A DNA stretch of 64,000 bases from Streptomyces sp. LHD-70. Lineage in GTDB: Bacteria; Actinomycetota; Actinomycetes; Streptomycetales; Streptomycetaceae. Positions 39,767 through 50,985 of this stretch are shown here, piece after piece; position 1 is the stretch's first letter, and the number at the start of each line of letters is the position of its first letter. A program made the translations under genes and the position numbers. The DNA lies in contig NZ_JAVIFW010000005.1 of the NCBI RefSeq assembly GCF_031157275.1, forward strand, positions 430,473 to 494,472, read 5' to 3'. The notes under the pieces are model-generated. The model saw only the letters and a program-made list of their open reading frames with translations. It had not been told where the DNA came from and searched no databases.

Positions 39767-42700
39767 ATGCGCTTTCGCGGGAAGTCCATCCGCCGGAAGA
39801 TCGTGGCGTTGCTGGTGGTGCCGCTCGTGTCCCTGGCGGTGATCTGGGGAGTCACCACAGTCGTCACCGGACGCGCCGCCGACCGGCTGTTGAGCGCCTC
39901 CACCGTCGTCGAAGAGGTCGGCTTCCCCATCGAGGACACCGTCCGCGTCCTCCAGGAAGAGCGCCGCGCGACCCTCGTCTACCTCGCCGACCCGCGCGCC
40001 TCCGAAGCCCCCGCCCGCCTCCACGAGCAACGCGACGCCACCAACGCCAAGGTCGCCGAGGTCCGCGCCAACGCCGAGAACCCGGATGTACGCGAGGAGA
40101 TGTCCGGCGAGACCGCGCACCGACTCGACTCCCTGATCGAGGCCTTCGACGGCATCGACACACTGCGCCGCACCGTCGAGGACGGCTCCATCTCCGCCGG
40201 TCAGGCCCTCACGCTCTACAACCGCCTGATCGACCCCTGCCACACCTTCCTCTCCGGCCTCGACACGGTGAACGACGTGCCGCTCGACAAGGAGGGCCAG
40301 GCCCTGGTCGACCTCGCCCGCACGCGCGAATTCCTCGCCCGCCAGGACGCGTTGGTCTCCGCCGTCCTGGTGCGCGGCCGCGTCGATGCCGGGCAGCAGC
40401 GGCAGATGGCCGACTACCGCGCACGGCGCGAGCTGCGCAGCGAGGTCAGCCTGGAGCTGCTGCCCGCCTCCGAACGCGAACGTTTCGAGCGCTACTGGAG
40501 CAGCCCCGCGGCCACCCCGCTCCTGGAGCTGGAGAAGAACGTCGTCGAGGGCAGCGCCGGCACTCCGCGCGGCATCACCTCCGCCACCTGGGACAAGGCC
40601 GCCAAGACCGTCCTCGACGATCTGGCCGAGCTCAACTCCGAGGCGGGCGACCGCTATCAGGAGCGGGTCGAGCCCGAGGCCGTCGGCGTCCTGCTGCGGG
40701 CCGGAGCGGCCGGTGTCCTCGGACTCTTCGCGCTGCTCTTCTCGATCGTGCTCTCCGTACGCATCGGCCGCGAGCTGATCCGCGACCTGTCCCGGCTGCG
40801 CAAGGACGCCCACGAGGTCTCCGGCGTCCGCCTGCCCAGCGTGATGCGCCGCCTCGCCGCCGGTGAACAGGTCGACGTCGAGACCGAGGCCCCGCGCCTG
40901 CAGTACGAGAAGGACGAGATGGGCCAGGTCGGGCAGGCCCTCAACACCCTGCAGCGCGCCGCCGTCGAGGCCGCCGTCAAGCAGGCCGACATGCGCCGCG
41001 GCGTCTCGGAGGTGTTCGTCAACCTCGCCCGCCGCAGCCAGGTCCTGCTGCACAAGCAGCTCACCCTGCTCGACGCCATGGAGCGCAGGACCGAGGACAC
41101 GGAGGAACTCGCCGACCTGTTCCGCCTCGACCACCTCACCACGCGCATGCGCCGGCACGCCGAGGGCCTCGTGATCCTCTCCGGTGCCGCGCCCTCCCGG
41201 CAGTGGCGCAAGCCCGTACCGCTGATGGACGTGGTGCGCGCGGCTGTCGCCGAGGTCGAGGACTACGAGCGCATCGAGGTGCGCAGGCTCGCCCGGATCG
41301 CCGTCACCGGCCCGGCCGTCGCGGACCTCACGCACCTCGTCGCCGAACTCCTTGAGAACGCCACGGTGTTCTCGCCCCCGCACACCGCCGTCCAGGTGCA
41401 CGGCGAGCGCGTCGCCAACGGCTTCACCCTGGAGATCCACGACCGCGGCCTCGGCATGACCCCGGACGCCCTCCTCGACGCCAACCTGCGGCTCGCGGAG
41501 ACCCCCGAGTTCGAGCTGTCCGACACCGACCGGCTCGGCCTGTACGTGGTCAGCCGGCTCGCCCAGCGTCAGAACGTCCGCGTCTCGCTGCAGCCGTCGC
41601 CGTACGGCGGGACCACCGCCGTCGTCTTCGTACCGGACGTGCTGCTCACCGCGGCGCCCGACGGGGACACCAGCGGCGGCATCCGGCTCGACCGCGCGGC
41701 GGCGGGGCTCGGCGACGAGGCCTCCGGCGAGCGCGGCCCACGGCTCACGAAGGTGCCCGCGCAACTGCCCGGACTGCCCAAGTCGGTCCTGGAGTCGGCG
41801 GTCCTCGACGGTCCCGTGGAACTGGAGGCGCCGGTGGACGCGGCCGAGCGCGTACGCGCACTCGATCTCGGGGATTTGGGAGACCTGGGCGGTCTGGGCG
41901 ACATCGAGGACACCGACAGCGAGCGGGGCGGGCTCTTCCGGCCGCGCCGGAAGTCCGGGAGCAGAGAGCGCGGCCGGAGCCGGGACCGGGCCGAGCACCA
42001 GCAGGCGGGCGACGGCGCGGAGGCGGGCGACTCCGCTCGCCCGGACGCGGCCGTTCCCGTTCCGCTGCCGCGCCGCAGGGCCCCCAAGCTGGTCAGCTCG
42101 CACGGCCGCCCGGTCGGCGAGGAGTCCGCGCCCGCCGAGCGACCCGACGAGCGTGTCCTCACGCCGCGCGAGGAGCTCCGCGGCGGCCTCCCCGCCCCCT
42201 TCGACGCCCGCGCCCAGTCCCGCGCGGACAACGGCGACGCAGCGGCGGAACGCGGAACTCCGCCCCCGGACCCGGCAGTTGAGCCGGTACGGGACCAGGC
42301 GCCCGAGCCGGTACGGGACCAGGCGCCCGAGCCGGTACGGGACCAGGCGACCGAGCCGGTACGGGACCAGGCGCCCGGCGCGGGCCGAGGCGGCGACGCA
42401 CCGGCAGGCCCCGGAACCCCCGCCTCCGAAGAAGGCCAGGACCGCCCGAAGCCCGCCCCGTACGAGGACATCCCGACCGCCGCCCTGCCCCGCCGCGTGC
42501 GCCAGGCGAACCTCGCCCCGCAGCTGAAGGGCGAGCCGAAGCGCAAGCCCGTACGCGACGAGGCGCCGGCGGACCGCGACGCCGAGGAGGTGCGCGACCG
42601 CATGGCCGCACTCCAGCGGGGCTGGCAGCGCGGGCGCCGGGACAACGGCGAACTGGAGAACGGCGAACGGCCCGCTCCAGAACGGCCCGCTCCAGAACGG

Positions 42701-42868
42701 CGCGCTCCAGAACGGCCCGCTCCAGGACAGCCCGCTCCAGGACAGCCCGCTCCAGAACGGCCCGCCCCGGAACCGCCCGCCCCGGAGCCGCCCGTACGAG
42801 AAGAACCCCGTCCCGGCACCGCCGAGGACGGCACAGCACACCGCACCACGGAGGGGGACGGTCGATGA
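39767..42868 (+). CDS. cvnA: NIT-domain sensor ATPase of a conservon (CvnA-like)
   Basis: Membrane histidine-kinase-like sensor of 1033 aa, first gene of a conservon, the Streptomyces set that couples a sensor to a small GTPase. Order: membrane helix about 13-33 (IVALLVVPLVSLAVIWGVTT), extracytoplasmic nitrate/nitrite-sensing-type domain about 60-300, second helix about 308-330, HAMP, then an HATPase with N-box HLVAELLENATVF (about 522) and G-box IHDRGLGMTPDAL (about 557). There is no clear HisKA phospho-acceptor. From about 640 on, the tail is disordered, Pro-rich and repeat-bearing. The stop overlaps cvnB by 4 nt. Confidence 0.9.
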   Translation: MRFRGKSIRRKIVALLVVPLVSLAVIWGVTTVVTGRAADRLLSASTVVEEVGFPIEDTVRVLQEERRATLVYLADPRASEAPARLHEQRDATNAKVAEVRANAENPDVREEMSGETAHRLDSLIEAFDGIDTLRRTVEDGSISAGQALTLYNRLIDPCHTFLSGLDTVNDVPLDKEGQALVDLARTREFLARQDALVSAVLVRGRVDAGQQRQMADYRARRELRSEVSLELLPASERERFERYWSSPAATPLLELEKNVVEGSAGTPRGITSATWDKAAKTVLDDLAELNSEAGDRYQERVEPEAVGVLLRAGAAGVLGLFALLFSIVLSVRIGRELIRDLSRLRKDAHEVSGVRLPSVMRRLAAGEQVDVETEAPRLQYEKDEMGQVGQALNTLQRAAVEAAVKQADMRRGVSEVFVNLARRSQVLLHKQLTLLDAMERRTEDTEELADLFRLDHLTTRMRRHAEGLVILSGAAPSRQWRKPVPLMDVVRAAVAEVEDYERIEVRRLARIAVTGPAVADLTHLVAELLENATVFSPPHTAVQVHGERVANGFTLEIHDRGLGMTPDALLDANLRLAETPEFELSDTDRLGLYVVSRLAQRQNVRVSLQPSPYGGTTAVVFVPDVLLTAAPDGDTSGGIRLDRAAAGLGDEASGERGPRLTKVPAQLPGLPKSVLESAVLDGPVELEAPVDAAERVRALDLGDLGDLGGLGDIEDTDSERGGLFRPRRKSGSRERGRSRDRAEHQQAGDGAEAGDSARPDAAVPVPLPRRRAPKLVSSHGRPVGEESAPAERPDERVLTPREELRGGLPAPFDARAQSRADNGDAAAERGTPPPDPAVEPVRDQAPEPVRDQAPEPVRDQATEPVRDQAPGAGRGGDAPAGPGTPASEEGQDRPKPAPYEDIPTAALPRRVRQANLAPQLKGEPKRKPVRDEAPADRDAEEVRDRMAALQRGWQRGRRDNGELENGERPAPERPAPERRAPERPAPGQPAPGQPAPERPAPEPPAPEPPVREEPRPGTAEDGTAHRTTEGDGR
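42281..42376 (+). repeat. 24-bp tandem repeats inside cvnA (4 copies)
   Basis: Four near-identical copies of a 24-bp unit encode the octapeptide EPVRDQAP in the disordered tail. They differ by a single base in one copy, so the expansion is recent. Copy number could vary between strains. Confidence 0.9.
42665..42799 (+). repeat. 15-bp tandem repeats inside cvnA (8-9 copies)
   Basis: A 15-bp unit, GAACGGCCCGCTCCA and variants, encodes ERPAP/GQPAP/EPPAP pentapeptides near the C-terminus. Early copies are nearly identical and later ones diverge. It is independent of the 24-bp array 290 bp upstream. Confidence 0.9.
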
Positions 42869-43287
42869 CCGCACCGAAGACAGCCGCACACATCGGCGAG
42901 CTGAACTGGCTGCTCGACGACCTCGTCGCGCGCGTGGCGACGATCCGCAAGGCCGTCGTCCTGTCGTCGGACGGCCTGGCCACCGGCGTCTCGGCCGACC
43001 TGACCCGTGAGGACGGCGAGCACCTGGCCGCCGTCGCCTCCGGCTTCCACAGCCTCGCCAAGGGCGTGGGCCGGCACTTCGAGGCGGGCCAGGTCCGGCA
43101 GACCGTGGTCGAGCTGGACGACGCGTTCCTGTTCGTGACCGCCGCGGGCGACGGCAGCTGCCTCGCCGTGCTCGCGGACTCGGACACCGACGTCGGCCTG
43201 GTCGCCTACGAGATGACGCTCCTCGTGAAGCGGGTCGGCGTACATCTGGGGACCGCGCCGCGCACCGATGTGCCCGCGGGCGGGTAG
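42865..43287 (+). CDS. cvnB: roadblock/LC7 domain protein (CvnB-like)
   Basis: A 140-aa roadblock/LC7 protein, the conservon member thought to modulate the small GTPase. It reads ELNWLLDDLVARVATIRKAVVLSSDGLATG, then HLAAVASGFHSLAKGVGRHF, VVELDDAFLFVTAAGDGSCL and the final VAYEMTLLVKRVG helix, all family-typical. The ATG overlaps the cvnA stop (ATGA), so the two are translationally coupled. It ends 9 bp before cvnC. Confidence 0.95.
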   Translation: MTAPKTAAHIGELNWLLDDLVARVATIRKAVVLSSDGLATGVSADLTREDGEHLAAVASGFHSLAKGVGRHFEAGQVRQTVVELDDAFLFVTAAGDGSCLAVLADSDTDVGLVAYEMTLLVKRVGVHLGTAPRTDVPAGG

Positions 43288-43296
43288 TGGAATGGC

Positions 43297-43701
43297 ATGA
43301 CCATCGACGGTAATGCGGGTCACGGGGCGCCCCACTGGTTCGACGACGACGCGGGACCAGTGGTGCGTCCGTACGCCATGACGCGGGGCCGCACCACGAG
43401 CGAGGGGCAGCATCGACTCGACCTGATCGCGGTCGTCGTCGCCGAGGCCGCGGTGGACGACCGGGAGGCCGACCACACCCTGGCCCCCGAGCACGTCGAC
43501 ATCGTCGAACTCTGCCGAGAGGTCCCGCAGTCGGTGGCCGAGCTGGCCTCCGAGCTGGACCTGCCGATCGGCGTGGTCCGCGTCCTCGTAGGCGACCTCG
43601 TGGCCGAGGAGCTCGTGCACGTGACCCGGCCCGTCCCCCCGGCCGAACTCCCGGACGAGAGTATTCTGCGCGACGTGATCAACGGTCTGCGCGCGCTCTG
43701 A
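43297..43701 (+). CDS. cvnC: DUF742 protein (CvnC-like)
   Basis: A 134-aa DUF742 protein, third conservon member. It shows VVRPYAMTRGRTTSEGQHRL and a winged-helix core with ELCREVPQSVAELASELDLP and GVVRVLVGDLVAEELVHV. It ends with ILRDVINGLRAL. In complete conservons the GTPase gene cvnD follows at once; here the next gene is a large 5-oxoprolinase and cvnD comes 4 kb later. The precise biochemical role of DUF742 is unknown. Confidence 0.93.
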   Translation: MTIDGNAGHGAPHWFDDDAGPVVRPYAMTRGRTTSEGQHRLDLIAVVVAEAAVDDREADHTLAPEHVDIVELCREVPQSVAELASELDLPIGVVRVLVGDLVAEELVHVTRPVPPAELPDESILRDVINGLRAL

Positions 43702-43761
43702 GACTGCCGGTCAGGTCGGCCCCCGGCAGTGGTCCACGCGGCGCCCGAGCGGGAGGTGTCC

Positions 43762-46700
43762 GTGACAGGAACAGGCGGCGCGGAGGCGGGTCAGGGGAGC
43801 GGCGGCACGGACGCGGGCTGGCAGTTCTGGATCGACCGTGGCGGCACGTTCACCGACGTCGTGGCGCGCCGCCCGGACGGCCGGCTGCTCACCCACAAGC
43901 TGCTCTCCGAGAACCCCGCGCGCTACCGCGACTCCGCGGTGGCGGGCATCCGTGCCTTGTTGGACGTCCCTCTGGAGGACGCCCGGATCGACGCCGTCCG
44001 GATGGGCACCACCGTCGCCACCAACGCCCTCCTGGAGCGCAAGGGCGAGCCCACCGCGCTCGTCGTCACGCGCGGCTTCCGGGACGCGCTGCGCATCGCC
44101 TACCAGAACCGCCCGCGGATCTTCGCCCGCGAGATCGTGCTGCCCGAACTCCTGCACACGCGCGTGGTCGAGTTCGACGAGCGCGTCGCCGCCGACGGCA
44201 CCGTCCTCACCCCGCCCGACCTGGACCGCCTCGAGGCGGAGCTGCGGAGCGTGTACGACGACGGCATCAGGTCCCTCGCCGTGGTCTGCATGCACAGCCA
44301 TCTGCACCCCGCGCACGAACAGGCCGCCGGCCGCCTCGCCGCCCGGATCGGCTTCCCGCAGATCTCCCTGTCCAGCGAGGTCAGCCCGCTGATGAAACTG
44401 GTCCCGCGCGGCGACACGGCCGTCGTGGACGCCTATCTCTCCCCGGTCCTGAGGCGGTACGTCGACCAGGTCGCGGACCAACTCCGGGGCGTACGGCTGA
44501 TGTTCATGCAGTCCAACGGCGGCCTCGCCGAGGCCCACCAGTTCCGCGGCAAGGACGCCATCCTCTCCGGGCCCGCGGGCGGCATCGTCGGCATGGCCCG
44601 GATGTCACGCCGCGCGGGCTTCGACAACGTCATCGGCTTCGACATGGGTGGCACCTCCACGGACGTCTCGCACTACGCGGGCGCGTACGAACGGGTCTTC
44701 ACCACCCAGATCGCCGGGGTCCGGCTGCGCGCCCCCATGCTGGACATCCACACCGTGGCCGCGGGCGGCGGCTCGGTCCTGCACTTCGACGGCAGCCGCT
44801 ACCGGGTCGGCCCCGACTCGGCGGGCGCCGCCCCCGGCCCCGCCTGCTACCGGGGCGGCGGCCCGCTCACCGTCACCGACGCCAACGTGATGCTCGGCCG
44901 CATCCAACCCGATTACTTCCCCCGGGTGTTCGGCCCCGACGGCGACCAGCCGATCGACGCCGGCCTCGTCCGCGAGCGGTTCTCCGCGCTCGCCGCCGAG
45001 ATCCGCGAGGCCACCGGGGACGACCGCACGCCCGAGCAGGTCGCCGAGGGCTTCCTGCAGATCGCCGTCGCCAACATCGCGGGCGCCGTCAAGCGGATCT
45101 CCGTGCAGAAGGGCCACGACGTGACGCGGTACGCCCTCACGACGTTCGGTGGGGCGGGCGGCCAGCACGCCTGCGCGGTGGCCGATTCGCTCGGCATCCG
45201 CACCGTGCTCGTACCGCCCATGGCCGGAGTCCTCTCCGCGCTCGGCATCGGGCTCGCCGACACCACGGCCATGCGTGAGCAGTCCGTCGAGGAGCCTCTG
45301 GAGGCCGAGTCGATGGCGCGCGTCGAGGAGACCGCGGCCGCCTTGGAGGAGGCCGCCCGCGCCGAACTGCGCGCCGAGGACGTGCCGGAGGACCGCATCC
45401 GCGTCGCCCGCCGCGCCCAGCTCCGCTACGACGGCACCGACACCGCGCTCACCGTCACCCTCGACACCGCCGAACCCGACGCCATGCGGAGCGAGTTCGA
45501 GGACCGGCACCGCGCCACCTACTCGTTCACCCTGGACCGGCCGATCGTCGTCGAGGCACTCTCCGTCGAGGCCACCGGCGTCACCGAACCGCCGGACCTC
45601 TCCACCCTCACGGCGCCACGCGCGCGTGCGACCGAAAACCACCACCGCAACGACGAAAACCACCACCGCAACGAGGAAAACCCGCACCACGCGCGCGTGC
45701 ACCTCAACGGAGCCCACCGCCAAGTCCCCCTGCACCGCCGCGAAGAACTGGCCCCCGGCGAGCGGATCGAAGGCCCCGCGATCATCACCGAGGCCAACGC
45801 CACCACCGTCGTCGACGAGGGCTGGCGGGCACGGACCAACGACGAGGGCCACCTCGTGATGGAGCGGGTCGCGCGGGCCGAGGGGATCGAGGTGGGCACC
45901 GAGGCCGACCCCGTGCTCCTCGAAGTCTTCAACAACCTCTTCATGTCGATCGCCGAACAGATGGGCGCTCGCCTGGAGTCCACCGCGCAGTCCGTGAACA
46001 TCAAGGAGCGCCTGGACTTCTCCTGCGCCCTCTTCGACCCGGACGGCAACCTCGTCGCCAACGCCCCGCACATCCCGGTGCACCTGGGCTCGATGGGCAC
46101 GAGCGTCAAGGAGGTCGTCCGGCGCCGCGCGGAGATGCGCCCCGGCGACGCGTACGCCGTCAACGACCCGTACCACGGCGGCACGCACCTGCCCGACGTC
46201 ACCGTCATCACCCCCGTCTTCGACCGGGCGGGCGAGCGGATCCTCTTCTACGTCGCCTCGCGCGGCCACCACGCCGAGATCGGCGGCATCGCCCCCGGCT
46301 CCATGCCCGCCGACAGCCGCCGCATCGAGGAGGAGGGCGTCCTCTTCGACAACTGGCTGCTCGCCGAGAACGGCCGCTTCCGCGAGCAGGAGACAGAGCG
46401 GCACCTCACGAGCGCCCCGTACCCCTCCCGCAACCCGGCCACCAACCTCGCCGACCTCCGCGCCCAGATCGCCGCCAACGCCAAGGGCGTCGAGGAGGTC
46501 GGCAAGATGATCGAGCACTTCGGACTCGACGTCGTCCAGGCCTATATGAAGCACGTCCAGGACAACGCCGAGGCCGCCGTCCGCCGCGTCGTCGACGCCC
46601 TCGACGACGGTGCGTACGCGTACGAGACGGACTCCGGCGCGGTCATCCGGGTCCGCGTCACCGTCGACCGGGAGGCCCGCTCCGCGACCGTCGACTTCAC

Positions 46701-47430
46701 CGGCACCTCCGCGCAGCTGCCCGGCAACTTCAACGCCCCGTACGCCGTGGTCAACGCCGCGGTCCTGTACGTCTTCCGCACCCTCGTCGCCGACGACATC
46801 CCGCTCAACGACGGCTGCCTGCGCCCCCTGAAGATCGTCGTCCCGCCCGGTTCGATGCTCGCGCCCGAGCCGCCCGCCGCGGTCGTCGCCGGGAACGTGG
46901 AGACCTCGCAGGCCATCACCGGCGCCCTGTACGCGGCCCTCGGCGTGCAGGCCGAGGGCTCGGGCACGATGAACAACGTCACCTTCGGCAACGACCGCCA
47001 CCAGTACTACGAGACGGTCGCGTCCGGTTCCGGCGCGGGCGACGGCTTCGACGGGGCGCCTGTGGTGCAGACCCATATGACCAACTCACGGCTCACCGAC
47101 CCCGAGGTCCTTGAGTGGCGGCTGCCCGTACTCCTGGAGGAGTTCGCGGTCCGCGCGGGAAGCGGCGGAAACGGGCGCACGCGCGGCGGCGACGGGGCGG
47201 TGCGCCGGATCCGCTTCCGCGAGCCGATGACGGTCTCCACGCTCTCCGGCCACCGCCGCGTGCCCCCGTACGGCATGGCGGGCGGCGAGCCGGGCGCCCT
47301 CGGGGCCAACCGCGTCGAGCGGGCCGACGGCACGACCCTGGAGCTGTCCGGCGCGGACTCGGCGGAGCTCGCGCCCGGCGACGTCCTGGTCGTTCAGACA
47401 CCGGGCGGCGGGGGATACGGAACTCCCTGA
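43762..47430 (+). CDS. single-chain 5-oxoprolinase (hydantoinase A/B fusion)
   Basis: OPLAH-type ATP-dependent 5-oxoprolinase, 1222 aa, hydrolysing 5-oxo-L-proline to L-glutamate. The HyuA half (about 20-690) begins [19 protein letters not shown] and carries [15 protein letters not shown] and [16 protein letters not shown]. The HyuB half (about 705-1222) has [39 protein letters not shown] and the C-terminal GGGGYGTP. The GTG coding MTGTGGAE is chosen because GGGAGG lies 5 nt before. Between halves is a His-rich tandem repeat. It is unrelated to PxpABC, so the window has two 5-oxoprolinases. It splits the conservon. Confidence 0.92.
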   Translation: MTGTGGAEAGQGSGGTDAGWQFWIDRGGTFTDVVARRPDGRLLTHKLLSENPARYRDSAVAGIRALLDVPLEDARIDAVRMGTTVATNALLERKGEPTALVVTRGFRDALRIAYQNRPRIFAREIVLPELLHTRVVEFDERVAADGTVLTPPDLDRLEAELRSVYDDGIRSLAVVCMHSHLHPAHEQAAGRLAARIGFPQISLSSEVSPLMKLVPRGDTAVVDAYLSPVLRRYVDQVADQLRGVRLMFMQSNGGLAEAHQFRGKDAILSGPAGGIVGMARMSRRAGFDNVIGFDMGGTSTDVSHYAGAYERVFTTQIAGVRLRAPMLDIHTVAAGGGSVLHFDGSRYRVGPDSAGAAPGPACYRGGGPLTVTDANVMLGRIQPDYFPRVFGPDGDQPIDAGLVRERFSALAAEIREATGDDRTPEQVAEGFLQIAVANIAGAVKRISVQKGHDVTRYALTTFGGAGGQHACAVADSLGIRTVLVPPMAGVLSALGIGLADTTAMREQSVEEPLEAESMARVEETAAALEEAARAELRAEDVPEDRIRVARRAQLRYDGTDTALTVTLDTAEPDAMRSEFEDRHRATYSFTLDRPIVVEALSVEATGVTEPPDLSTLTAPRARATENHHRNDENHHRNEENPHHARVHLNGAHRQVPLHRREELAPGERIEGPAIITEANATTVVDEGWRARTNDEGHLVMERVARAEGIEVGTEADPVLLEVFNNLFMSIAEQMGARLESTAQSVNIKERLDFSCALFDPDGNLVANAPHIPVHLGSMGTSVKEVVRRRAEMRPGDAYAVNDPYHGGTHLPDVTVITPVFDRAGERILFYVASRGHHAEIGGIAPGSMPADSRRIEEEGVLFDNWLLAENGRFREQETERHLTSAPYPSRNPATNLADLRAQIAANAKGVEEVGKMIEHFGLDVVQAYMKHVQDNAEAAVRRVVDALDDGAYAYETDSGAVIRVRVTVDREARSATVDFTGTSAQLPGNFNAPYAVVNAAVLYVFRTLVADDIPLNDGCLRPLKIVVPPGSMLAPEPPAAVVAGNVETSQAITGALYAALGVQAEGSGTMNNVTFGNDRHQYYETVASGSGAGDGFDGAPVVQTHMTNSRLTDPEVLEWRLPVLLEEFAVRAGSGGNGRTRGGDGAVRRIRFREPMTVSTLSGHRRVPPYGMAGGEPGALGANRVERADGTTLELSGADSAELAPGDVLVVQTPGGGGYGTP
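45634..45696 (+). repeat. 21-bp tandem repeat in the interdomain linker of 5-oxoprolinase
   Basis: Two exact-length copies of a 21-bp unit encode [14 protein letters not shown], followed by a partial third (ENPHH). The segment is A-rich compared with surrounding DNA and lies between the HyuA- and HyuB-like halves. Confidence 0.8.
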
Positions 47431-47605
47431 CGCAGCGGGCCCGTTCAGGTCGCCCCGTACCGAGAGGGCCCACCGACAGGAACAGGACGTACCCCACGAC
47501 CTGCCGGTCCGGCAGAACGGCGCGAAGGACGTGAAGTCGCCCGGGCACCCGGCATCGTTCCGGCCACGATCGCCCTCCGGCGATGAAGCGGAATCAGGGC
47601 GGGAC

Positions 47606-47611
47606 TAGAGT
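47606..47611 (+). promoter_or_regulatory. -10-like hexamer for cvnD
   Basis: TAGAGT lies 66 bp before the cvnD start in the 246-bp gap after the 5-oxoprolinase. An ATCGCC/GGCGAT hairpin lies about 25 bp upstream of it. This suggests cvnD has its own promoter. No convincing -35 was seen. Confidence 0.3.
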
Positions 47612-47676
47612 CTGCTGCGGAACTCGCCCAAATGTGCGGGGAGTTCACCCCGTCGGCACAGCTGGAGTGGAGACCA

Positions 47677-48285
47677 ATGGCGATCCTCGGGCGCTCTCAG
47701 CGGCGCAAGGCCACCGTCGAACCGGTGACCCTGAAGATCCTCGTGGCCGGCGGCTTCGGCGTGGGCAAGACGACCCTCGTCGGCACAGTCAGCGAGATCA
47801 AACCGCTGCGCACCGAGGAGGCCCTCACCGAGGCGGGACGCCCCGTGGACGACACCGCGGGCGTGGAGACGAAGAGCACCACCACCGTCGCCATGGACTT
47901 CGGCCGCATCACGCTCCGCCAGGACCTCGTCCTGTACCTCTTCGGCACCCCCGGGCAGGATCGTTTCTGGTTCCTCTGGGACGAGCTGGCGCAGGGCTCG
48001 CTCGGCGCCGTCGTCCTCGCCGACACCCGCCGCCTGGAGGACTGCTTCGCCGCCGTCGACTACTTCGAGCGGCGCGGCATCCCCTTCGCCGTCGGCGTCA
48101 ACTGCTTCGAAGGCGCCGCCCGTTACCCCGAGGACATGGTCCGCCAGGCCCTCGACCTCGACGAGCAGGTGCCCGTCGTGCTGTGCGACGCCCGCGACCG
48201 CGAGTCAGTCAAGGCCGTCCTCGTCACCGTCGTACGCCACGCCATGGCCCGCGCGACGGCCGCCCGCGCACGGGCCACCAGCTGA
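47677..48285 (+). CDS. cvnD: conservon small GTPase (CvnD-like)
   Basis: A 202-aa GTP/ATP-binding protein of the CvnD/MglA-like group. P-loop AGGFGVGKTTLVGTVSEI is near residue 21, the switch Thr region is GVETKSTTTVAMDFGRI, G3 is LFGTPGQDRFWFLWD, and VVLADTRRLEDCFAAVDYFE and FAVGVNCFEGAARY supply the nucleotide-specificity region. The ATG follows GGAGTGGAGACCA. It would act with the sensor/roadblock/DUF742 proteins encoded 4 kb upstream. Separation from them by a metabolic gene is unusual. Confidence 0.93.
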   Translation: MAILGRSQRRKATVEPVTLKILVAGGFGVGKTTLVGTVSEIKPLRTEEALTEAGRPVDDTAGVETKSTTTVAMDFGRITLRQDLVLYLFGTPGQDRFWFLWDELAQGSLGAVVLADTRRLEDCFAAVDYFERRGIPFAVGVNCFEGAARYPEDMVRQALDLDEQVPVVLCDARDRESVKAVLVTVVRHAMARATAARARATS

Positions 48286-48354
48286 CCCCGGACGGCACCA
48301 CGGCCCGTACCCCCGCCGACCGGGGTACGAGCCGCAGCTCTCCAGCGGGAGGAC

Positions 48355-49869
<1,515 letters not shown>

Positions 49870-49872
49870 GAA

Positions 49873-49896
49873 GTCCCCTTGTCCCCTTGTCCCCTT
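49873..49896 (-). repeat. triple tandem Shine-Dalgarno unit before glpK
   Basis: On the coding strand AAGGGGAC occurs three times in exact tandem, the last ending 3 nt before the glpK ATG. Each unit contains an AAGGGG ribosome-binding core, so several binding registers are offered 6, 14 and 22 nt from the start codon. Slippage could change copy number. Confidence 0.85.
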
Positions 49897-49916
49897 GGTT
49901 CGTTGCACCCGACGGC

Positions 49917-50645
49917 TCAGAAAGCGGCGTTGAAGATGAGCCCGGACAGCGCCCCGCCGATCAGCGGACCCGCGACCGGGATCCAGGAGTAACTCCAGTC
50001 GGACGAGCCCTTGTTGGGAATCGGCAGCACGGCGTGCGCGATGCGCGGGCCGAGGTCACGGGCCGGGTTGATGGCGTACCCCGTCGGCCCGCCGAGCGAG
50101 AGGCCGATGCCGACGACCAGGAACGCGACGATCAGCGTGGCCGTACCGGACTCGCCGAGCCCCTTGGTCAGGCCGAACGCGAGGATCGGCAGGACGAGCC
50201 CGATGGTCGCGATGACCTCGGTGACGAGGTTGGCCGGAGTGTTGCGGATCTCGGGCGCCGTCGAGAAGATCCCGAGCGTCGGCAGGGCCTTGCTCTGGTC
50301 GGCGTTGGCCTGGAACTGCGCGTAGTACGCCGCCCAGCAGAGCACCGCACCGAGGATGGCGCCGATCATCTGCCCGAGGACGTACAGCGGGACCTGGTCC
50401 CACTTCCCGGTGTCGACAGCGATGCCGAGCGTGACGGCCGGGTTGAGGTGCCCGCCGGACAGCGGCCCCGCCGTGTACGCACCGGCCAGGACGCCGAAGC
50501 CCCAGCCGAACGCGATGACGACCCAGCCGGCCGACTTGGCCTTCGAGTGGTTGAGCGTGACGGCGGCGCAGACGCCGGCGCCGAACAGAATCAGGATCGC
50601 GGTGCCGATGATCTCACCGACGAGAACGTCCCCATTCGCGTACAT
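49917..50645 (-). CDS. glpF: glycerol uptake facilitator (MIP family)
   Basis: Six-helix aquaglyceroporin of 242 aa in the plasma membrane, passing glycerol inward for GlpK. Both pore motifs are present: [15 protein letters not shown] (first NPA) and [14 protein letters not shown] (second NPA). The Asp in NPARD is the mark of glycerol-permeating over water-only channels. The ATG has AAGGAG 5 nt upstream. It is first in the glpF-glpK operon. Confidence 0.96.
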   Translation of the reverse strand: MYANGDVLVGEIIGTAILILFGAGVCAAVTLNHSKAKSAGWVVIAFGWGFGVLAGAYTAGPLSGGHLNPAVTLGIAVDTGKWDQVPLYVLGQMIGAILGAVLCWAAYYAQFQANADQSKALPTLGIFSTAPEIRNTPANLVTEVIATIGLVLPILAFGLTKGLGESGTATLIVAFLVVGIGLSLGGPTGYAINPARDLGPRIAHAVLPIPNKGSSDWSYSWIPVAGPLIGGALSGLIFNAAF

Positions 50646-50887
50646 GGCGGCTCCTTGGCCCATGCCCGGGGCCTTGCGCCCCGGTCCTCCGTGCAGGGTG
50701 CGTGCGTGGCTACGTCGGCCGAAGGCAGGAGAGCCCAAGAGGTTCCCCGGCCCCGCCCGGCGTCCGTGACGAGCGTGCCGTCGCAGCCGAATCGCCCGTG
50801 CGGAGTGGCCTGTTGCCGTCTGCGAGACGCAGCGGTGACCTCGCGCGGCGCCATGCCGAAGTGCGGCGATGCCGACTGACACCCGGA

Positions 50888-50916
50888 AGTGTTCACCGGC
50901 ACTGTGGGACCGTCAA
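50888..50916 (-). promoter_or_regulatory. candidate glpF promoter
   Basis: Reverse strand has TTGACG, a 17-bp spacer and AACACT. The -35 is good and the -10 is weak. It would give a leader of about 235 nt. No other clear element was seen in the 340-bp gap 50646-50985. Confidence 0.35.
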
Positions 50917-50985
50917 GGTCACGGACGACAACGGTTCTTGTACGGCGCGGGCCCGGGCTCGACACCGCGCCAGCCCGGCGTCCCG

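Noticed and set aside
42281..42799. Repeat arrays considered as CRISPR
   Set aside because: They are contiguous in-frame coding repeats without spacers.
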